Below, piece after piece: positions 35,599 to 43,874 of a stretch of 64,000 nucleotides of DNA. Made by a program: the position numbers and the translations under genes. Within the stretch, counting starts at the first letter, position 1. Each line of letters begins with the position of its first letter. The notes beneath the pieces are model-generated. The model worked only from the letters and a program-made list of their open reading frames with translations, was not told where the DNA came from and did no database searches. The stretch comes from Sphingomonas sp. PAMC 26621 (GTDB taxonomy: Bacteria; Pseudomonadota; Alphaproteobacteria; Sphingomonadales; Sphingomonadaceae). Where the stretch lies: NCBI RefSeq assembly GCF_000251145.1, contig NZ_AIDW01000011.1:1-64000 (forward strand). The letters are read 5' to 3'.

Positions 35599-35991
35599 AT
35601 GGGCATCAATCTCAATCCGTTCACCTGGTGGACCGGCGCAAGCTGGGGAACCGCGTTCGGCCTGCGCGGCAAGGCCCGCGTCGGCGAGGACGCGCTCGGC
35701 AACGTCTATTACGAAGGCGGGCAGGATACCGCGGGCAATCCACGCCGCTGGGTCATCTATAACGGCGTCAACGATTCGAGCCGGATCGCGCCCGAATGGT
35801 TCAGCTGGCTGCATCATCAGGTCGCGGACGTGCCGGACCGCGCGCTGCCGGCCGCGCGCGCATGGCAGTTGCCCGCCGAACCGAATCTAACCGGCACCGC
35901 GCTGGCCTATCGCCCGAGCGGCGCGATGGAAAAGGGCGGCGTGCGCGCGCAGGCCACCGGCGACTACGAAGCCTGGACGCCGGACGCGTGA
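35599..35991 (+). CDS. NADH:ubiquinone oxidoreductase accessory subunit NDUFA12
   Basis: A 130-aa homologue of the mitochondrial complex I supernumerary subunit NDUFA12/B17.2, found in alphaproteobacterial complex I. Visible signature: WTGASWGTAFGLRGKARVGEDALGNVYYE, RRWVIYNGVNDSSRIAPEWFSWLHH. The C-terminus ends YEAWTPDA, the conserved YxxWxP end. Start at 35599 (MGINLNPFTWW). It overlaps the following DUF2155 gene as GTGA. Confidence 0.93.
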   Translation: MGINLNPFTWWTGASWGTAFGLRGKARVGEDALGNVYYEGGQDTAGNPRRWVIYNGVNDSSRIAPEWFSWLHHQVADVPDRALPAARAWQLPAEPNLTGTALAYRPSGAMEKGGVRAQATGDYEAWTPDA

Positions 35992-36641
35992 TTCGCCGCG
36001 CGCTGGGCGGGGCCGCGCTGGCCACGCTGCTGGCGACGACCGGGTGTGAGCGCAAGGCGGAAACGCCGGTCGCGCCCCCGACCGAAACCGCCGAGACCGC
36101 GCTCGATGCGGATACCAGCGCGCAGAACATCGTCACGGTCGACGTGGCGGGCGGTGTGGACCCCAGTCTCGGCGCAACCCCGATGGCGGAACGCGTCGCC
36201 ACGCTCGGCGTCCTCAACAAGCGCAACGGCGTTTCCCGCGACGTGATGATGCGCCCCGGCCAGACGCTGCGCGTCGGCGATGTCGTCCTCCACCTCAAGG
36301 CGTGCGAACAGACCGCGCCGTGGGAGCAGGAGCAATATACCGGCGCCTTCGTCCAGGTCGATATCACCGGAGCGGACAAGCGCTGGCGGCGGGTCTTTTC
36401 GGGCTGGCTGTTCAAGGAGCGTCCGGGACTGAACGTCGTCCAGCACCCGGTCTACGATGTCTGGACCAAGAGCTGCGCGATGACCTTCCCCGAAGGCGGA
36501 CCCGAGTCGACCTCCGCGGGAACGCCGTCCAACGCGAACGCGTCGCGGTCGAGCGCCAGGAAATCCCCCGATTCGGAGGCAGGAGCCGAACCGGACGAGC
36601 CCGTCACCCCGGACAGCGCGCCCGACAATTCGACGAGGTAA
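35988..36641 (+). CDS. DUF2155 domain lipoprotein-like protein
   Basis: A 217-aa exported protein starting at GTG inside the NDUFA12 stop. The N-terminus (VIRRALGGAALATLLATTGCERK) looks like a lipoprotein signal. The DUF2155 core spans ~70-165: LGVLNKRNGVSRDVMMRPGQTLRVG, LKACEQTAPWEQEQYTGAFVQVD and WLFKERPGLNVVQHPVYDVWTKSC. The Ser/Pro-rich tail overlaps the convergent aat gene by 190 bases. DUF2155 commonly follows NDUFA12 in alphaproteobacteria; its function is unknown. Confidence 0.88.
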   Translation: MIRRALGGAALATLLATTGCERKAETPVAPPTETAETALDADTSAQNIVTVDVAGGVDPSLGATPMAERVATLGVLNKRNGVSRDVMMRPGQTLRVGDVVLHLKACEQTAPWEQEQYTGAFVQVDITGADKRWRRVFSGWLFKERPGLNVVQHPVYDVWTKSCAMTFPEGGPESTSAGTPSNANASRSSARKSPDSEAGAEPDEPVTPDSAPDNSTR

Positions 36642-37213
36642 GCCGCGCGCGGAATCTCGACCGCGCCCAGCGACGCAAGATGTTCGGTCATGAACTGGCA
36701 GTCGAGCAACGTGAACCCGCCGACCCGCAACCGCGCGACGAGCCACGCGATCGCCACCTTGGATGCGTCGCGGGCGCGGCTCACCATGCTCTCCCCGAAA
36801 AAGGCGCGTCCAAGCGCGAGACCATAGAGCCCACCGACCAGCTCGGTCCCGTCCCACACCTCGATCGAATGCGCAAAACCGAGCCGGTGGAGCCGGTTGA
36901 ACACCTCCTCGATCTGCGGATTGATCCAGGTGTCGGGGCGATTGGGGACCGCTTCCGCGCACAGTCGCATCATGTCACCGAACCGCTCGTCCGCACTCAC
37001 GCGAAAGCGGTCGCGCGAGATCGTCTTGCGGAGCGAGTGTGACAGGTGGAATCCCTCGAGCGGCAAGACCGCGCGCTCCTGCGGTTCGACCCAATAGACC
37101 TCGTCCGCGTCGCGGCTGTCCGCCATTGGAAAGACCCCGACCGCATACGCCCCAAGCACGAGGTGCGGGTCGAGCCGGTTCTGTGGTTCGTCGCTGGCCG
37201 GGCGTATGGTCAA
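36452..37213 (-). CDS. aat: Leucyl/phenylalanyl-tRNA-protein transferase
   Basis: A 253-aa enzyme that adds Leu or Phe to N-terminal Arg/Lys to create an N-degron for ClpAP. Family motifs: DPHLVLGAYAVGVFPMAD at ~18-35, YWVEPQERAVLPLEGFHLSHSLRK, TWINPQIEEVFNRLHRLGFAHSIEVWDG, GLYGLALGRAFFGESMVS and LDCQFMTEHLASLGA. The C-terminus is extended by ~45 residues and overlaps the convergent DUF2155 gene. The start is assigned to TTG 37213, overlapping the ParA stop as TTGA; no ATG precedes the conserved core. Confidence 0.9.
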   Translation of the reverse strand: MTIRPASDEPQNRLDPHLVLGAYAVGVFPMADSRDADEVYWVEPQERAVLPLEGFHLSHSLRKTISRDRFRVSADERFGDMMRLCAEAVPNRPDTWINPQIEEVFNRLHRLGFAHSIEVWDGTELVGGLYGLALGRAFFGESMVSRARDASKVAIAWLVARLRVGGFTLLDCQFMTEHLASLGAVEIPRAAYLVELSGALSGVTGSSGSAPASESGDFLALDRDAFALDGVPAEVDSGPPSGKVIAQLLVQTS

Positions 37214-37935
37214 GCGACGAGACGGCGCTCGATCGCCTGCCAGAGCTGCGCGAACGCCGCCGCCCCGGCCGAGCGCGGCGCGAAGCTGCCGACCGCGGCG
37301 CGGCGGGTGGTGACCTGTTCGATCAGGCTCGCCATCGGGATCACCGGCCAGTCGGGGTGGCGCGCCACCGCGTCGGCGTGAAGCTTGCGGCGGCGATCGA
37401 CCATCGAATGGACCGGCAGGATCTCGGCACGGTCGCCGAGATGCCGGACGACCTCCGCCAGCGCGCGTTCGGACAGCGGGGAGGGGATGACGGGGACGAC
37501 GATCAGGTCGGCGGCGCGCATCACCTGGTCGCTCGTCTCGGTCAGCCCGGGCGGGCAATCGAGCAGGATCCGGTCATAGTCATTCCGCAGGCCGGTCAGC
37601 AGCTTCTGCAGCCGTTTCTTCTTGTCCATCTCATGGAACAACAGGTCGAGCCGCCGCAGCGACGCATCCGCTGCGATCAGGTCGAGCCGGGGCGTCGCGG
37701 TCTTTTCGATCAGTTTTTCGGGCTCGACGTCCTTCGCGAACACTGACTGCGCCTGATCGCGCAACCGCGTGCCATCGGCGCGCTGGGTCAGCAGAAAGCT
37801 GCTCGCCGCCTGCGGGTCGAGATCCCAGAGCAAGGTCCGCCGCGACGATTGCACCGCGGCGGACCAGGCCAGATTGACGGCGAGCGTCGTTTTGCCGACG
37901 CCGCCCTTGAGACTGTAGATCGCGATCGTCGACAC
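37210..37935 (-). CDS. ParA/MinD-family ATPase
   Basis: A 241-aa P-loop ATPase with the deviant Walker A SLKGGVGKTTLAVNLAW at ~6-22, WDLDPQAASSFLL (switch I region) and ILLDCPPGLTETSDQ (Walker B) at ~115. The start at GTG 37935 has AAGGG 8 bases upstream and places the strand TIAIYSLKGG at the N-terminus; a longer frame to 37995 has no such support. No ParB or parS site is adjacent, so it is an orphan that may position cellular cargo rather than segregate DNA. It overlaps aat by 4 bases. Confidence 0.85.
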   Translation of the reverse strand: MSTIAIYSLKGGVGKTTLAVNLAWSAAVQSSRRTLLWDLDPQAASSFLLTQRADGTRLRDQAQSVFAKDVEPEKLIEKTATPRLDLIAADASLRRLDLLFHEMDKKKRLQKLLTGLRNDYDRILLDCPPGLTETSDQVMRAADLIVVPVIPSPLSERALAEVVRHLGDRAEILPVHSMVDRRRKLHADAVARHPDWPVIPMASLIEQVTTRRAAVGSFAPRSAGAAAFAQLWQAIERRLVA

Positions 37936-38019
37936 CGGCAAAGCCCTTCGCTCAGGAATGGCCATCGTGGCGGATGCCGCCTGCCGGTGCAACAATCGCA
38001 GTCGGTCAGCGGACTGCGA

Positions 38020-38397
38020 TCAGATGTCGCAAAGCTGCTTGGGCTTGCCTGGCTGCGACAGGTTCACCGCCTTGACGGTGCCGGTCATCTCATAGCCATC
38101 GGCCTTGAGCGGGTCGCCCGCCTTCTCGGCGGTCAGCTTGACCGGGGTGCCGGTCTCGGTTGCCTTGACCAGCGCCTGCTTGTCGCCTTCGAAGAAGGTG
38201 ACGTAGACGAGGCTGTTGTCCTTGCAGCGGAAGGTCACTTCCTTCTTGATCGCGGGCGGCAGCTCGACCGGGGCGCGGTTGGCGATTTCGGCGGCCATCG
38301 GGTCGGGCGTGACCGAGCTGACCTCGGTTGGCTTGTTGTTACAGGCCGACAGCGCAAGGAGCGCTACGGCAGCGGCGGGGAGGAGTCGGTTGAGCAT
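38020..38397 (-). CDS. Small lipoprotein, MliC-like
   Basis: A 125-aa lipoprotein: signal MLNRLLPAAAVALLALSAC with lipobox Cys at 19. Residues ~52-90 (VTFRCKDNSLVYVTFFEGDKQ) resemble the FxCxxxxxxxVxF core of MliC, the membrane-bound inhibitor of c-type lysozyme, and a second Cys near the C-terminus (KQLCDI) could form the disulfide. The match is weak, so a general hypothetical lipoprotein is the alternative. It is upstream of the ParA-like gene on the same strand by 85 bases. Confidence 0.6.
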   Translation of the reverse strand: MLNRLLPAAAVALLALSACNNKPTEVSSVTPDPMAAEIANRAPVELPPAIKKEVTFRCKDNSLVYVTFFEGDKQALVKATETGTPVKLTAEKAGDPLKADGYEMTGTVKAVNLSQPGKPKQLCDI

Positions 38398-38497
38398 CCG
38401 GTTTCTTCGCGCACGCGAAACGGAGCGTCAAGACCCCTGTTTTCCCGCCGCGCGCACTTTCATGCACTGCAACAAATAGTTCATGGTAACGTAATCA

Positions 38498-39820
38498 TTA
38501 CTCATGGAATTCGTCGAGATCGGGGATCCGACCAAAGGCGATCTTTGTCCCGATCCTGTCGATCCTTCCGCCATTCTGCGGCCCAAGGCTGACTGCGTGG
38601 CGACCGAACTTTTCGTTGATCCGGTCCATCGCACGGCTCAGCGCAAGCGTCCGCGTTTCGCGCGCGAGCGGGTCGTCCGGGTCGAGCAGGCCGAACAGCG
38701 ACTCCTGATCGGCCCCGACGGGTTCGATCTCGGCGAGCGTCACGCCGACCATCCGGACCTGGAAATCGCCGGGCCGGGCCTTGCCCGCCGCGCGCAGCTT
38801 GGGGAACAGCGTCTCGAGTGCGGCGAGCACGACGAAACTGTCCTGCGTCGCGGGCAGCTTGACCGAGCAACGCCAGGTCGACTTGTCATCCTCGAACCGC
38901 GCGTGGAGCACGAGCAGCCGCGCGCGATACGCCTTGCGCCGAAGCCGGCTGGTCGCCTTGAGCGCGAGCCGCCGCGCGGTCAGCCGCACCGGCACCGCGC
39001 TGCGCTTGCCGGGCGAGAGCACGTGGCTGTGCCCGATCGAGCGGCTTTGCGTCGCTTTCTCGGGCAGGTCGACGCCGTGGAGCAGATACCAGAGCCGGTC
39101 CCCGTTCGTGCCGCCCCACGCCGTCCCCGCATCGCGCGGGCGTCGTTCGCAATATTGTCGGATGTCGTTGATCCCGTCCTGCGCGAGCCGCCGCTCCATT
39201 TTCGCGCCGATCCCGCAGATGTCGCGCAACTGCAGGTCGTAAAGCCGTTGCGGCAGCGTCTCGGCGTGGAGGATCACGAGCCCGTCGGGCTTCTGCAGAT
39301 CGGACGCGAGCTTGGCGAGCAACCGGTTGGGCGCGATCCCGACCGAGCTCGTCAGACAGTCGCCGACGTTCTTGCGGATCCCCGCCTTGATCCGGTGCGC
39401 GAGCGCGGTGGCGGCCTCGACGCTGTTTTCATTGTCGAGCAGTCGGCATGCCACCTCGTCGATCGAGCAGACCTTGGTGACTGGGATGTGCCGCCAGATC
39501 TCGGCGACGATCGCTTCGTGGAACTCGACATATTTGTCGTGCCGGGCGGGCGTGATGATCAGGTCGCGGCACAGGTTCTTCGCTTCCCACACCGGCGTGC
39601 CGGTCTTGATCCCGTAGCGCTTCGCCTCGATGCTCGCCGCGATCGCGACGGTGGTGTCGCTATGGATCGGCGCGACCAGCACCGGCTTGCCGCGCAGCGC
39701 CGGGTCGAGCTGCTGCTCCACGCTCGCGAAATAGCTGTTCAGATCGAGGAACAGCCAGCGCAGCGGGCGCGGCGGAAACGCCAGACTGGCGGCAAGGGAC
39801 TCGGGGGTGGCGGGTGTCAC
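38498..39820 (-). CDS. Y-family DNA polymerase (UmuC/DinB type)
   Basis: A 440-aa translesion polymerase. Catalytic acidic residues are in WLFLDLNSYFASVEQQL (~25) and VCSIDEVACRL (~130); the helix-hairpin region is DICGIGAKMERRLAQDGI (~215), and the little-finger domain follows with SRSIGHSHVLSPGKRS. Length and sequence place it with UmuC-like enzymes; no umuD, imuA or dnaE2 gene adjoins. The start at GTG 39820 (VTPATPESL) is preferred over 39868, which would add an unrelated N-terminus. No LexA box was identified upstream. Confidence 0.88.
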   Translation of the reverse strand: MTPATPESLAASLAFPPRPLRWLFLDLNSYFASVEQQLDPALRGKPVLVAPIHSDTTVAIAASIEAKRYGIKTGTPVWEAKNLCRDLIITPARHDKYVEFHEAIVAEIWRHIPVTKVCSIDEVACRLLDNENSVEAATALAHRIKAGIRKNVGDCLTSSVGIAPNRLLAKLASDLQKPDGLVILHAETLPQRLYDLQLRDICGIGAKMERRLAQDGINDIRQYCERRPRDAGTAWGGTNGDRLWYLLHGVDLPEKATQSRSIGHSHVLSPGKRSAVPVRLTARRLALKATSRLRRKAYRARLLVLHARFEDDKSTWRCSVKLPATQDSFVVLAALETLFPKLRAAGKARPGDFQVRMVGVTLAEIEPVGADQESLFGLLDPDDPLARETRTLALSRAMDRINEKFGRHAVSLGPQNGGRIDRIGTKIAFGRIPDLDEFHE

Positions 39821-40000
39821 GCTGGAACAATAGCAGAACACTGGCCAGGCGAACAGGATGCGCGGCACGCGATAGCGCGATCATGGCGCGGTGCGATCGC
39901 GTTTCAACCGCAGCGGGACCGGTTCGAGCAAAGCGAAGCGGGGCGCAGCCCAAGCGAAGCTTCCTTGCGGGCGTCGACCGGGACGCATAGCTAGGCAGCC

Positions 40001-40993
40001 ATGCATACGACCCCGAACACGCTCGCCCTGATCGGCAACACCCCGCTTGTCCTGCTGAAAGGCCCGAGCGAGGCCGCCGGTGCCGAAATCTACGGCAAGT
40101 GCGAATTCGCCAACCCCGGTGCGTCGGTGAAAGACCGCGCCGCGCTCGGGATCGTCGAGGATGCCGAGGCGCGCGGGCTGATCGAGCCGGGCGGGACGTT
40201 CGTCGAGGGAACCGCGGGCAACACCGGGATCGGGCTTGCGCTGGTCGCCAACGCCAAGGGCTACAAGACGATCATCGTCATGCCCGAGACGCAGAGCCGC
40301 GAGAAGATGGATACGCTGCGCGCGCTGGGCGCCGAACTCGTCCTCGTCCCCGCCGCGCCCTATTCGAACCCCGGCCATTTCGTCCACACCTCGCGCCGGA
40401 TCGCCGAGGAGACGTCCAACGCGGTATGGGCCAACCAGTTCGACAATATCGCCAACCGCCGCGCGCACATCACCGGCACCGCCGAGGAGATCTGGGCGCA
40501 GATGGAGGGGCGGGTCGACGGCTTCACCTGCGCCGCGGGAACGGGCGGGACGATCGCAGGCGTGGGCCTCGGGCTCAAGGCGCATGACGAGCGGGTGTGC
40601 ATCGCGCTCAGCGATCCGCATGGCGCGGCGCTGTACGAATATTACGCGCATGGCGAATTAAAGTCGGAGGGCTCGTCGGTCGCCGAGGGGATCGGGCAGG
40701 GGCGGATCACCGCCAATCTCGAAGGCGCGCCGATCGACACGCAATTCCGCATCTCGGACGCCGAGGGGATGGAATGGGTGACCCGGCTGCTCGCGGAAGA
40801 GGGGCTTTGCCTTGGCCTGTCGTCGGGGATCAACGTCGCGGGGGCGGTGCGGCTCGCGAAGCATCTCGGGCCGGGCAGCCGGGTCGCGACCATCCTGTGC
40901 GATACCGGGTTCAGGTATCTGTCGACGCTGTATAATCGCGCGTGGCTCGAGGCCAAGGGGCTGGCCGTTCCGCCGTGGCTGGCAGTCGATTGA
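40001..40993 (+). CDS. cysK: Cysteine synthase (O-acetylserine sulfhydrylase)
   Basis: A 330-aa PLP enzyme forming cysteine from O-acetylserine and sulfide. The PLP Lys is in NPGASVKDRAA at ~43, the substrate loop GTAGNTGIGLA at ~70, the phosphate-binding loop CAAGTGGTIAG at ~180 and the pyridine-N Ser in GLSSGINVAGA at ~275. Length and motifs fit CysK (cysteine synthase A). A cystathionine beta-synthase-type activity is possible but there is no CBS domain. Confidence 0.92.
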   Translation: MHTTPNTLALIGNTPLVLLKGPSEAAGAEIYGKCEFANPGASVKDRAALGIVEDAEARGLIEPGGTFVEGTAGNTGIGLALVANAKGYKTIIVMPETQSREKMDTLRALGAELVLVPAAPYSNPGHFVHTSRRIAEETSNAVWANQFDNIANRRAHITGTAEEIWAQMEGRVDGFTCAAGTGGTIAGVGLGLKAHDERVCIALSDPHGAALYEYYAHGELKSEGSSVAEGIGQGRITANLEGAPIDTQFRISDAEGMEWVTRLLAEEGLCLGLSSGINVAGAVRLAKHLGPGSRVATILCDTGFRYLSTLYNRAWLEAKGLAVPPWLAVD

Positions 40994-41031
40994 GGCGGGC
41001 ATCGACAAGAACGTTTTAAGACGTTACATTT

Positions 41032-41358
41032 ATGCCACAGCTTATGAAAATCATCGCACAAGACGCAGCGCAGACGACGCAGCGGTTCCGGGTCGGGATG
41101 ATCGGACTCGCCGCCGTCCTGCTCCTCATCGGACTCGCCGCCGCCATTTTCTCGACCGCCAACCACGATCGCCAGGTCGTGGCGATCGGCAGCGCGCGGG
41201 CGGACGTGGTTGCCAACCTGTCGGGCGATGGGGATGCTTCGGCCGCCGCCGCCAACCGCGAACCGCTTGCCGAACTCGGGGTCGCCCCCAGCGCCGAAGC
41301 TGAGAATGCGACCGCGATCGATAACGCCATGATGCCGCAGGCTGCGCAGCAGCAGTGA
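41032..41358 (+). CDS. Small single-pass membrane protein, hypothetical
   Basis: A 108-aa protein with one transmembrane helix (VGMIGLAAVLLLIGLAAAIF, ~22-41) and an acidic, Ala-rich tail facing the periplasm (~42-108). The cytoplasmic N-terminus is short and mildly basic. Family not recognised. It lies just before the dcw regulatory region but is separated from it by the MraZ-type boxes, so it is probably not part of that operon. Confidence 0.6.
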   Translation: MPQLMKIIAQDAAQTTQRFRVGMIGLAAVLLLIGLAAAIFSTANHDRQVVAIGSARADVVANLSGDGDASAAAANREPLAELGVAPSAEAENATAIDNAMMPQAAQQQ

Positions 41359-41418
41359 CGTCGCTCGCGATCGTGCTGGGGGCAGGATCGCTGGCGTCGC
41401 GAGCGCGCCATCACGGGG

Positions 41419-41443
41419 CGGGAATTTCGGGGAAATGACGGGA
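41419..41443 (+). promoter_or_regulatory. MraZ-type box array A (3 x NGGGA, 10-bp period)
   Basis: CGGGA, GGGGA and CGGGA occur at 41419, 41429 and 41439, each separated by exactly 5 bases. E. coli MraZ binds TGGGN repeats with 5-base spacers upstream of mraZ. The array is in the same orientation as the dcw genes and lies ~290 bases before mraZ. Confidence 0.65.
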
Positions 41444-41571
41444 AATGCCGAACGGCGTCCTCCTTTGGCAGGGGATTCGCCCCGTAATCGCACACATGCT
41501 TCGAACACACCGGGAACGGGCTGATTTAAGCCGCCTATTTTTGCGGCCAAACGCTCCGTATTAGACCTTAG

Positions 41572-41616
41572 TCCCGTCCATTCCCCGGGTTTCCCCTTGT
41601 ATCCCCCGGCTTCCCC
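41572..41616 (-). promoter_or_regulatory. MraZ-type box array B (5 x NGGGA on the minus strand, 10-bp period)
   Basis: On the plus strand TCCCG at 41572 and TCCCC at 41582, 41592, 41602 and 41612 recur with exactly 5-base spacers; on the minus strand they read NGGGA. The array ends 115 bases before the mraZ start. Spacing matches MraZ binding sites, so MraZ probably autoregulates the dcw operon here, as in E. coli. A CCGC..GCGG hairpin and a TATTAG element (41559) lie just upstream and may belong to the promoter. Confidence 0.7.
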
Positions 41617-41731
41617 GTGATACCTCTGCATCGACAGGGGCAGACCGAACTCGCCTGCACTCGCGGCGCCGGGAAAGCAGAAATGCGTTTCCCGGAACGG
41701 GGGAGGCTTGCCCGTCTAATGCGGGGTAAGC

Positions 41732-42232
41732 GTGGACGAACGCGGGGATTATCAGGGTGACGGTCTCGGTCTTGTCGATGACAAGGGCCGGGTCGCGATT
41801 CCTGCTTCTCTCCGCGCAACGCTGGCGGCGAACGCGCCGCGTCCCGACGGCAAGGACGGTGGGACCGTCATCGTCGGGGTCCACCCCAAGCACAAATGCC
41901 TGCGCGCCTACGATCCCGCCTATGTCCGCATCCTGCGCGCACAGCTCGATGCGCGCGAGGCGGCGCACACCAGTGCGGACGGCGAGCCCAACTACAATTT
42001 CAAGCGCCGCGGCGCGAGCGGCGAGCCCGTGCCGTTCGACGGTTCGGGCCGCTTCATCATGCCCGGCTTTCCGCGCGATTATGCGGGGATCGGCGAGCAT
42101 GCCTTCTTCTGGGGCACGCTCGACTGGATCGAGATCTGGGACCCCAAGACGCTGCTCGATGCCGAGGATGTCGACCCCGTGATGCAGGCCGCGTGCCGCT
42201 ATCACTGCAAGACCAAGGGAGTCGCGCTGTGA
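41732..42232 (+). CDS. mraZ: Transcriptional regulator MraZ
   Basis: A 166-aa MraZ protein with two swapped-hairpin AbrB-like halves. The first half holds [19 protein letters not shown] (~12-31), the second [20 protein letters not shown] (~100-120), each with the DxxGR.xxP signature. It begins with GTG. First gene of the dcw cluster, overlapping rsmH by 4 bases (GTGA). Two arrays of NGGGA boxes upstream are its probable targets. Confidence 0.93.
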   Translation: MDERGDYQGDGLGLVDDKGRVAIPASLRATLAANAPRPDGKDGGTVIVGVHPKHKCLRAYDPAYVRILRAQLDAREAAHTSADGEPNYNFKRRGASGEPVPFDGSGRFIMPGFPRDYAGIGEHAFFWGTLDWIEIWDPKTLLDAEDVDPVMQAACRYHCKTKGVAL

Positions 42233-43185
42233 GCGACGCCCCCGCCACGTCCCCGCACGTCCCCGTCCTGCTCGACGAAGTGATCGACGCGCTCGCCATT
42301 GCCCCCGGCGAGACGCATGTCGACGCGACCTTCGGCGCCGGCGGCTATACCCGCGCGATGCTCGCAAGCGGCGCTCGCGTCTTTGCGTTCGACCGTGACC
42401 CCGATGCGATCACCGCCGGAGCAGGGCTGGTCGACGAAGCCGGTGGCGCGTTGATGCTCGTGCCTGCGACCTTTTCCGCGCTGGAAGCCGAACTCGCTGC
42501 CCGCGATGCGGTGCCGGTGCAGGGCGTCACGCTCGATATCGGCGTGTCGTCGATGCAGCTCGACCAGGCCGAGCGCGGGTTCAGCTTCCAGTCGGACGGC
42601 CCGCTCGACATGCGGATGAGCCAGGAGGGCGAGAGCGCCGCCGATTTCGTCAATACCGCCGACGAGGCCGCGATCGCCGACGTGCTCTATCAATATGGCG
42701 ACGAGCCCCGCTCGCGCCGCGTCGCGCGCGCGATCGTCGCGGCGCGGCCGATCACGCGGACGGGTGAGCTGGCGCACGTCGTCCGCCGCGCGCTCGGCTA
42801 CAAGGCGCACGACAAGAAGGACCCGGCGACCCGGACCTTCCAGGCGATCCGCATCCATATCAACCGTGAGCTCGGCGAACTCGCCGATGTTCTCGCCGCA
42901 GCGGAGCGCGTGCTCGCGCCCGGCGGGCGGCTCGCGGTGGTGACGTTCCACAGCCTCGAGGACCGCATGGTCAAGCGCTTCCTGCGCGAGCGCTCGGGCG
43001 GCTTGCCGTCGGGGTCGCGGCACTTGCCCGAGGTAGCGGCGAAGAACGCCCCGAGTTTCGAGCAGGTCGGGCGCGGTGTTCGCGCCAGCGAAGAAGAAAT
43101 CGCGCGCAACCCGCGCGCGCGATCAGCCACATTGCGGACGGCACGACGCACGAGTGCCACCGCCTGGACGGAAGGGGCGTTGTAA
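42229..43185 (+). CDS. rsmH: 16S rRNA (cytosine(1402)-N4)-methyltransferase
   Basis: A 318-aa SAM-dependent methyltransferase (MraW). Motifs: [13 protein letters not shown] at ~10, [14 protein letters not shown] (SAM motif I) at ~34, [26 protein letters not shown] and [16 protein letters not shown]. It starts at GTG inside the mraZ stop and overlaps ftsL by one base. It methylates 16S rRNA C1402 with RsmI. Confidence 0.96.
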   Translation: MSDAPATSPHVPVLLDEVIDALAIAPGETHVDATFGAGGYTRAMLASGARVFAFDRDPDAITAGAGLVDEAGGALMLVPATFSALEAELAARDAVPVQGVTLDIGVSSMQLDQAERGFSFQSDGPLDMRMSQEGESAADFVNTADEAAIADVLYQYGDEPRSRRVARAIVAARPITRTGELAHVVRRALGYKAHDKKDPATRTFQAIRIHINRELGELADVLAAAERVLAPGGRLAVVTFHSLEDRMVKRFLRERSGGLPSGSRHLPEVAAKNAPSFEQVGRGVRASEEEIARNPRARSATLRTARRTSATAWTEGAL

Positions 43186-43874
43186 TGCTTGGGCTGGCTT
43201 GGAAGAGTCTGGGATGGTTCCTGGCGAGCGTCGCGGTGGCGCTCGGCTTCCTGCTCGTGCCCTTGCAGGTTGCGGCCGAGCGCAAGAAGCTCGACCGCAC
43301 CGTGGTCGAGATCGCGCGCGCCGAGCGTGATATTCGCGCGCTCGAAACCGAGTTCGACACCCGCGCGAGTCTCGCGCAGCTCGACAAGTGGAACGCCGAG
43401 AAGCTCGGGCTGGTCGCGCCGTCGGCGGGGCAGTTCGTCGCGGACGAAGCCGCGCTCGCGGCGCTCGAGCCGAGCGCGCCCAACGCGCCGCAGCTCGCGT
43501 CGTTCGTGCCGCTCGCACCGTTGTCGGCGGAAGGCCAGGTCGCGCCGGTGGCCACGGCTGCGGCGACCACCAAGGCTGCGCCCGTCGCGGCTGCCCCCGT
43601 CGCCGTTGCGGCCGTCGCGACGACGGCAGTGCCGGTCGCCCGGCTCCAGACGGCTGCCGTTCCCGCGCGCGCACCCGTTTTCGCACCCGTTTCCAAGGCA
43701 AAGCCGATCGCGACCCCACGCCCCGCCGCGCCCATGACGCATACGGCGATGGCCGCGGTCGCCCCGCCCAAGCCGCGCGCGGCGGTGGCGATGCTCGATC
43801 GCGCCTTGCTGGATGACAGCATGATCGGGGACCTCCGCAGCGGCGCCCGCGCCGAAAGCCGGTCGCGCCGGTGA
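43185..43874 (+). CDS. ftsL: Cell division protein FtsL
   Basis: A 229-aa bitopic protein: N-terminal transmembrane helix (LGWFLASVAVALGFLLVPLQ, ~9-28), then a coiled coil (ERKKLDRTVVEIARAERDIRALETEFDTRA, ~32-61) with the WNAEKLGL motif typical of FtsL. The remaining ~150 residues are Ala/Pro/Val-rich low complexity, making it twice the length of E. coli FtsL. Position between rsmH and ftsI and the TM plus coiled coil fix the identity. Confidence 0.85.
   Translation: MLGLAWKSLGWFLASVAVALGFLLVPLQVAAERKKLDRTVVEIARAERDIRALETEFDTRASLAQLDKWNAEKLGLVAPSAGQFVADEAALAALEPSAPNAPQLASFVPLAPLSAEGQVAPVATAAATTKAAPVAAAPVAVAAVATTAVPVARLQTAAVPARAPVFAPVSKAKPIATPRPAAPMTHTAMAAVAPPKPRAAVAMLDRALLDDSMIGDLRSGARAESRSRR

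Noticed and set aside
35988..36641. A frameshift as the cause of the DUF2155/aat overlap
   Set aside because: Both proteins read through to plausible family ends in one frame, and the extended Aat tail ending in LLVQTS is itself coherent.
37210..37935. Chromosome or plasmid partition locus
   Set aside because: The ATPase lacks a neighbouring parB and no parS-like palindrome was seen, so a segregation role is not supported.
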